This document shows positions 60,736-64,000 of a stretch of DNA of 64,000 bases, piece after piece (the stretch's first letter is position 1; each line of letters begins with the position of its first letter). Both the position numbers and the translations under genes were made by a program. Source of the DNA: Paraphysomonas bandaiensis. Its lineage: Eukaryota; Chrysophyceae. The DNA is taken from NCBI GenBank assembly GCA_965644295.1, contig CBFFRP010000065.1, positions 62,001 to 126,000 on the forward strand, written 5' to 3'. The notes below the pieces were generated by a model. It saw only the letters and a list, made by a program, of their open reading frames with translations, had not been told where the DNA came from and searched no databases.

Positions 60736-61185
60736 TTAAGCACAGAGAAACAAGAAAACAACTATCACCACAAAAAACGATGCAAATCCAGCAACGAGAT
60801 ATCTTGAGTTTTCATCTAACCATTCAAATACACTAAGAGGCTCAATGTCATCGATATCATCAGTGTCATCAATATAAGTGGGCTCAGCATTCTCATTCTC
60901 TGTATTGAGATCATTCGACTGTTTCATCGGCTCTGTTCGTTGATTGTCCTCTTCAGTATATGCGACACACTCACATGAGGGACATGCCTTATAGTCATAC
61001 CAGCTCAATCCATGTTCTCTCCGACAGCCTTTTCCTCTGCATGAATACTTACATATACACTCTCCTGTCGATCTAGTGGGAGTCCCATACTTACTATCAC
61101 ACCCTTCATCAGCAGAGCACACTGTGCAGAGATATATTAACAGGAAAGAGAAATAACGCATTGGGTTACAAGTTAAGAAATTCAA
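60736..61185 (-). CDS. Small Cys-rich single-pass membrane protein
   Basis: 149 residues in one exon; the family is not recognised. A signal peptide (FSFLLIYLCTVCSA, about residues 12-25) precedes a compact domain with ten cysteines spaced C-x10-12-C-x-C-x3-C-x4-C and ending CPSCEC (about 28-73). A polar, acidic stretch follows with DDTDDIDDIEP (about 75-120), then a C-terminal TM helix (about 126-148, YLVAGFASFFVVIVVFLFL) that runs almost to the stop. The layout fits a type I membrane protein with a small disulfide-rich ectodomain. The second Met (residue 9) gives a better signal peptide than the first. Confidence 0.7.
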   Translation of the reverse strand: MNFLTCNPMRYFSFLLIYLCTVCSADEGCDSKYGTPTRSTGECICKYSCRGKGCRREHGLSWYDYKACPSCECVAYTEEDNQRTEPMKQSNDLNTENENAEPTYIDDTDDIDDIEPLSVFEWLDENSRYLVAGFASFFVVIVVFLFLCA

Positions 61186-61229
61186 GCAATATGCTTCTTA
61201 ATTCCATTTATTGTTATAGAGAGAGTTGT

Positions 61230-61560
61230 GCGCAGGATGGATATGTATGTATATATACATGCTACGGTATATGTATCAGTGCACCTGTACCTACAGACCT
61301 ACAGTACATGTATATACATGTATATGGCTGGGTGTGTTCCTGCTACAGTACTGTATATCCTACAGCAGAGTATACTACAATCGTATATAGGTATGCATAC
61401 GTATGGATGGTATGGTTGGTATACTATATATGTATATATGTATATTTCTGCCCTGCGTATACATACGTATGCATATATATTGTATACTATATCATGAGGT
61501 AGATGCATATATATGTACACTGCTGCTGCATTTGTATATGATAGAAACTGCTTCCAGCTG
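61230..61560. repeat. ATAC/GTAT low-complexity tract
   Basis: The tract is dominated by TATACATG, GTATATAG and similar runs. All frames on both strands stay open as Tyr/Ile/Cys-rich nonsense. Confidence 0.7.
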
Positions 61561-61651
61561 CTGTGCTATGAGCAGAAACTATCCATAGCATCACACTGCT
61601 CCATTCGTTCATGAATCTATCTATTGTATACTCAGGTCACCCTAGATAATT

Positions 61652-62500
61652 ATGAATCCTATTGTAGCTGCCCGCACATCCTCTTTCTCTTTGGAAACTG
61701 TTGATGGGCACGCTAAACTACTCACAGCTATAAACCTATCCGATAGCATCATTATTGTAGGATTTGGAACTTTTCTTGTCACATTTGTGTTATTTTTTGC
61801 TCTTCATATCCACAGAATGGAACATGAATGGGGTGCACTTCAAATCCCTACAATAAGTTTGACTGGGTCATATCTTCCAGAGAGTATTATATTTACATTA
61901 GGACTCCATATCATGGCATTTTTATTACTGCTGGCGTATAGTGGTTTGTATATTGTATACGATCAGAACATTAGAAAGGGACAGTTTCAGAGTTTCACCT
62001 GTGACACATCTAGTATACAGCGGAAGCTACTGTACTGGAATCGATTTCTGTGGCGAGTCGGCGCCTGTTCGTGTATATTTCTTGCCGTAACGGGATCAAT
62101 ACCATTGACACTGAATTCCTTTCTACATGGGACAGTAGCTTTCTTCATGTTTCTTTCGCAGATACTACATTTAGTTCTATTTCATTACAAGTTAGCAAAG
62201 CCACTAGTTACAGATCATCGTGTGTTGCTGCTTCAAAGAGTCGCTATATTCTTGAGCCTTCCGTTTGTGATATCCGTGTATATAATAGCTGGGGTGGTAC
62301 TAATGATGTGCTCAGAGTACAGATGTCGTAGTTTTGTTGTCAATGTTCATGTTGCGTTGGAGTATGTGGTGACCATCGCGCTCGCAGCATACGTACATTC
62401 GTGGAGAAATGACTTGAGTAGGATGTCATGGGCAGCAATGTTGGACGCATCTATCAGCAATGGTCCTATATTGCTCACCCATGGCTCAGATCACGCCTAG
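61652..62500 (+). CDS. DRAM/Frag1/Sfk1-family membrane protein
   Basis: 282 residues, single exon. About six hydrophobic helices are spaced as in the Frag1/DRAM/Sfk1 family (Pfam PF10277). The first extracytoplasmic loop carries the characteristic PTISLTGSYLPESIIF block, where the family has P-x-IS-x-TG-x-x-PE. Members include the lysosomal autophagy modulator DRAM, TMEM150 and the GPI-remodelling factor PGAP2. The precise role cannot be chosen from sequence; DRAM/TMEM150-like is the closest impression. It ends HGSDHA with no sorting motif that I recognise. Confidence 0.75.
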   Translation: MNPIVAARTSSFSLETVDGHAKLLTAINLSDSIIIVGFGTFLVTFVLFFALHIHRMEHEWGALQIPTISLTGSYLPESIIFTLGLHIMAFLLLLAYSGLYIVYDQNIRKGQFQSFTCDTSSIQRKLLYWNRFLWRVGACSCIFLAVTGSIPLTLNSFLHGTVAFFMFLSQILHLVLFHYKLAKPLVTDHRVLLLQRVAIFLSLPFVISVYIIAGVVLMMCSEYRCRSFVVNVHVALEYVVTIALAAYVHSWRNDLSRMSWAAMLDASISNGPILLTHGSDHA

Positions 62501-62941
62501 TTTTTCTGTGTGGTATTGATAGCAATATTTCGGACATTGAATTCTAGGTTTGGTGATTTTCTAAATAATTGTAGTTGTATAATTAAGTCTGTGAGAAAAA
62601 GTATATAAGTATAGGCATTAGCGTTAAATTAATGTCAATTTATTATTTATTTCAATATGTATTAGCGATACTTGCTGTGTTATTATTATTATTATTATTA
62701 ATACTGCTTCTGTTAGAGCTCTATGGTGATTACACATTACACACACTTCTCTTTGATTGCAAACTTATGTGTGTTATCAACTATATGATACCAAAAATAC
62801 CATTGTCGGCGAGAATTAGTTCCAGCAAATCTTCGTGCCTACCTAATCTAAGCTATGCTTTGTGCTCCGACTACATGATATTTTTGGGAATAGTGACAAA
62901 TTTACTCGATGCATTAAATTAATTTCATTATTAATCGACGA

Positions 62942-63426
62942 TCACGTAGAATTGTTCTGCTTTTCCGCTGCTTCAGCTTTTGGATTCACCCACGTTCCGT
63001 TCTCCTCAAACCACTTATTAGCATCGCTGATAATATCGTCCACATCTGTTGGTTTTCCTTTGAATTTACTGTAGTTTGGTACGTCCACGAGTTTCCACTC
63101 ATGTTTTCGCGCAGAGTGAATTCTGCGATCACGGGGCTGGGGGCGCCCTCTCCACACTAGGCGTCCCCATACCTTTCCATGATCTTGATCCTTGGATAAT
63201 TCCACCCTAGTAGAATATGAGACACACATACACATTGTGAGAAAGGAGTACCCACCTTCGCAAAATCCAATACGTTTCAGGAAAGTGGTAAATGTCCCGC
63301 GTCACTTTGCATCCCATACCAAAATACCTCATTCCATTGACTACCTGAAACCATAATAGTAAACGCTACCGTTATAAGTGAGAGCTCTCGTTATGGTACC
63401 TTAAACAAACTTTTAACCTCCGACAT
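62942..63426 (-). CDS. MRPS34: Mitochondrial small ribosomal subunit protein mS34
   Basis: Three exons: 63400-63426, 63256-63344 and 62942-63206, in phase, giving 126 residues. The conserved core of MRPS34 is present: RYFGMGCKVTRDIY, PETYWILRRVE, DHGKVWGRLVWRGR and the KHEWKLVDVP block, in the same order and spacing as in animals. The protein is shorter than human mS34 (about 218 residues) because it lacks most N- and C-terminal extensions. It acts in the mitochondrial small ribosomal subunit. No obvious presequence is seen; the start MSEVKSLFKV is short and slightly basic. Confidence 0.85.
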
Positions 63427-63864
63427 CTGAAGAAATGTTTCAAGATATAAGTCACGAGGAATAATGCACTAAATTTGAGATGATATATCAATCCTGTATG
63501 TTAACAGGACGGTCCAGCAAATATTACGCTGGTAAGTTTATTTACAAGGAGTTATGAATTGCTGCTGGCTGCTGGCTGCTGGCTGTGTGATGCTATCACG
63601 TCAATAGGGAGTCAGATGAACACATACTGCTGTAATGTACACTCTACTATACACTACTGTATCCGTCCACCGGTGAGTGTGTGTGGTGTGCTGTATACGG
63701 ATGGTAGATGGTAGGTATACATGGGTGTATGTTGAGATGACTGGCATATGGGGAGTGCTATATTCTGTGTATACAGTGCTGTATACAGTGCTGTATATCT
63801 CCATATCATGATCATATATGCTACTTGCATATCGCGTTAGTCGCATGAAGCAGTAGCAAGAACG

Positions 63865-64000
63865 ATGCGGTATAGCAGTGTCATAGCTCTCCTGATATCA
63901 GGAATTCTGTCGGTGAGTGTCTCATGTGCTGGGGTTTGCAGCAAGGGGTCCATTGCAGTGTTTGGTGGAACAGGAAAGTTAGGCAGCGAATGTGTGTTTC
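63865..64000 (+). CDS. Secreted or lumenal NAD(P)-binding protein, N-terminal fragment
   Basis: An open frame from ATG 63865 runs off the window. A signal peptide (about MRYSSVIALLISGILSVSVS) is followed by a Rossmann beta-alpha start, IAVFGGTGKLGSECV, with the GxxGxxG dinucleotide-binding pattern of NmrA-like/atypical short-chain dehydrogenases. A GTGAGT...TGCAG segment (63913-63939) could be a very short intron, but the frame is open through it and 27 nt would be unusually short here. Confidence 0.7.
   Translation, partial: MRYSSVIALLISGILSVSVSCAGVCSKGSIAVFGGTGKLGSECVF

Noticed and set aside
61161-61588. Several overlapping Tyr/Ile/Cys-rich frames on both strands
   Set aside because: Caused by the ATAC/GTAT low-complexity tract, which lacks stops in all frames.
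63913-63939. A 27-nt GT...AG segment in the last gene, read as an intron
   Set aside because: The frame is open through it, it improves the signal peptide/linker, and it is far shorter than the other introns here.

Overview
This is nuclear DNA from a eukaryotic protist. Most genes have many short GT-AG introns, typically 43-60 nt, in AT-rich DNA with long non-coding spacers. The genes include dynactin, a Rab GDP-dissociation inhibitor, a mitochondrial ribosomal protein and a four-domain calcium channel. Ser/Pro-rich PSGEPS-type repeats like those in the giant surface protein here are familiar from stramenopiles (heterokonts). I therefore favour a flagellated stramenopile-like protist, but the sequence does not fix the lineage.

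Layout. At 0.2-0.7 kb is an unrecognised two-exon gene, then DCTN5 (2.0-2.7 kb). An intergenic stretch with a repeated CG-rich motif leads into a young Ty1/copia LTR retrotransposon (4.37-9.66 kb, minus strand). Next are a 2270-residue four-domain voltage-gated channel (10.3-17.5 kb, minus) and a choline transporter-like SLC44/CTL protein (18.3-20.7 kb). A giant fibrocystin/PKHD1L1-like membrane protein of about 5057 residues (22.1-37.6 kb) contains two internal tandem arrays. A decayed copia relic with an inverted duplication follows (38.1-39.2 kb), then an ankyrin protein with a C-terminal thioredoxin-fold-like domain (40.7-42.6 kb).

The right half holds an unusual fusion of a pectinacetylesterase/Notum-like ectodomain with an ABCG half-transporter (44.4-49.7 kb), Rab GDI (50.3-52.0 kb, minus), an atypical PDI (52.5-54.2 kb), a multi-TM/lipase class 3 fusion (55.4-59.8 kb), a small Cys-rich membrane protein (60.7-61.2 kb, minus), a DRAM/Frag1-like membrane protein (61.7-62.5 kb), mS34 (62.9-63.4 kb, minus) and the start of a secreted NAD(P)-binding protein at the right edge.

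There is no operon-like pathway. Many genes concern the secretory and endomembrane system, the cell surface, or motility and signalling. The best candidates for undescribed biology are three domain fusions: a DEP-like domain in the II-III linker of the EEEE channel; the esterase-like/ABCG protein, in which both parts have altered catalytic residues; and the multi-TM/lipase 3 protein. Exon boundaries were worked out by hand from splice signals, reading phase and family similarity. No alignment or search was run.
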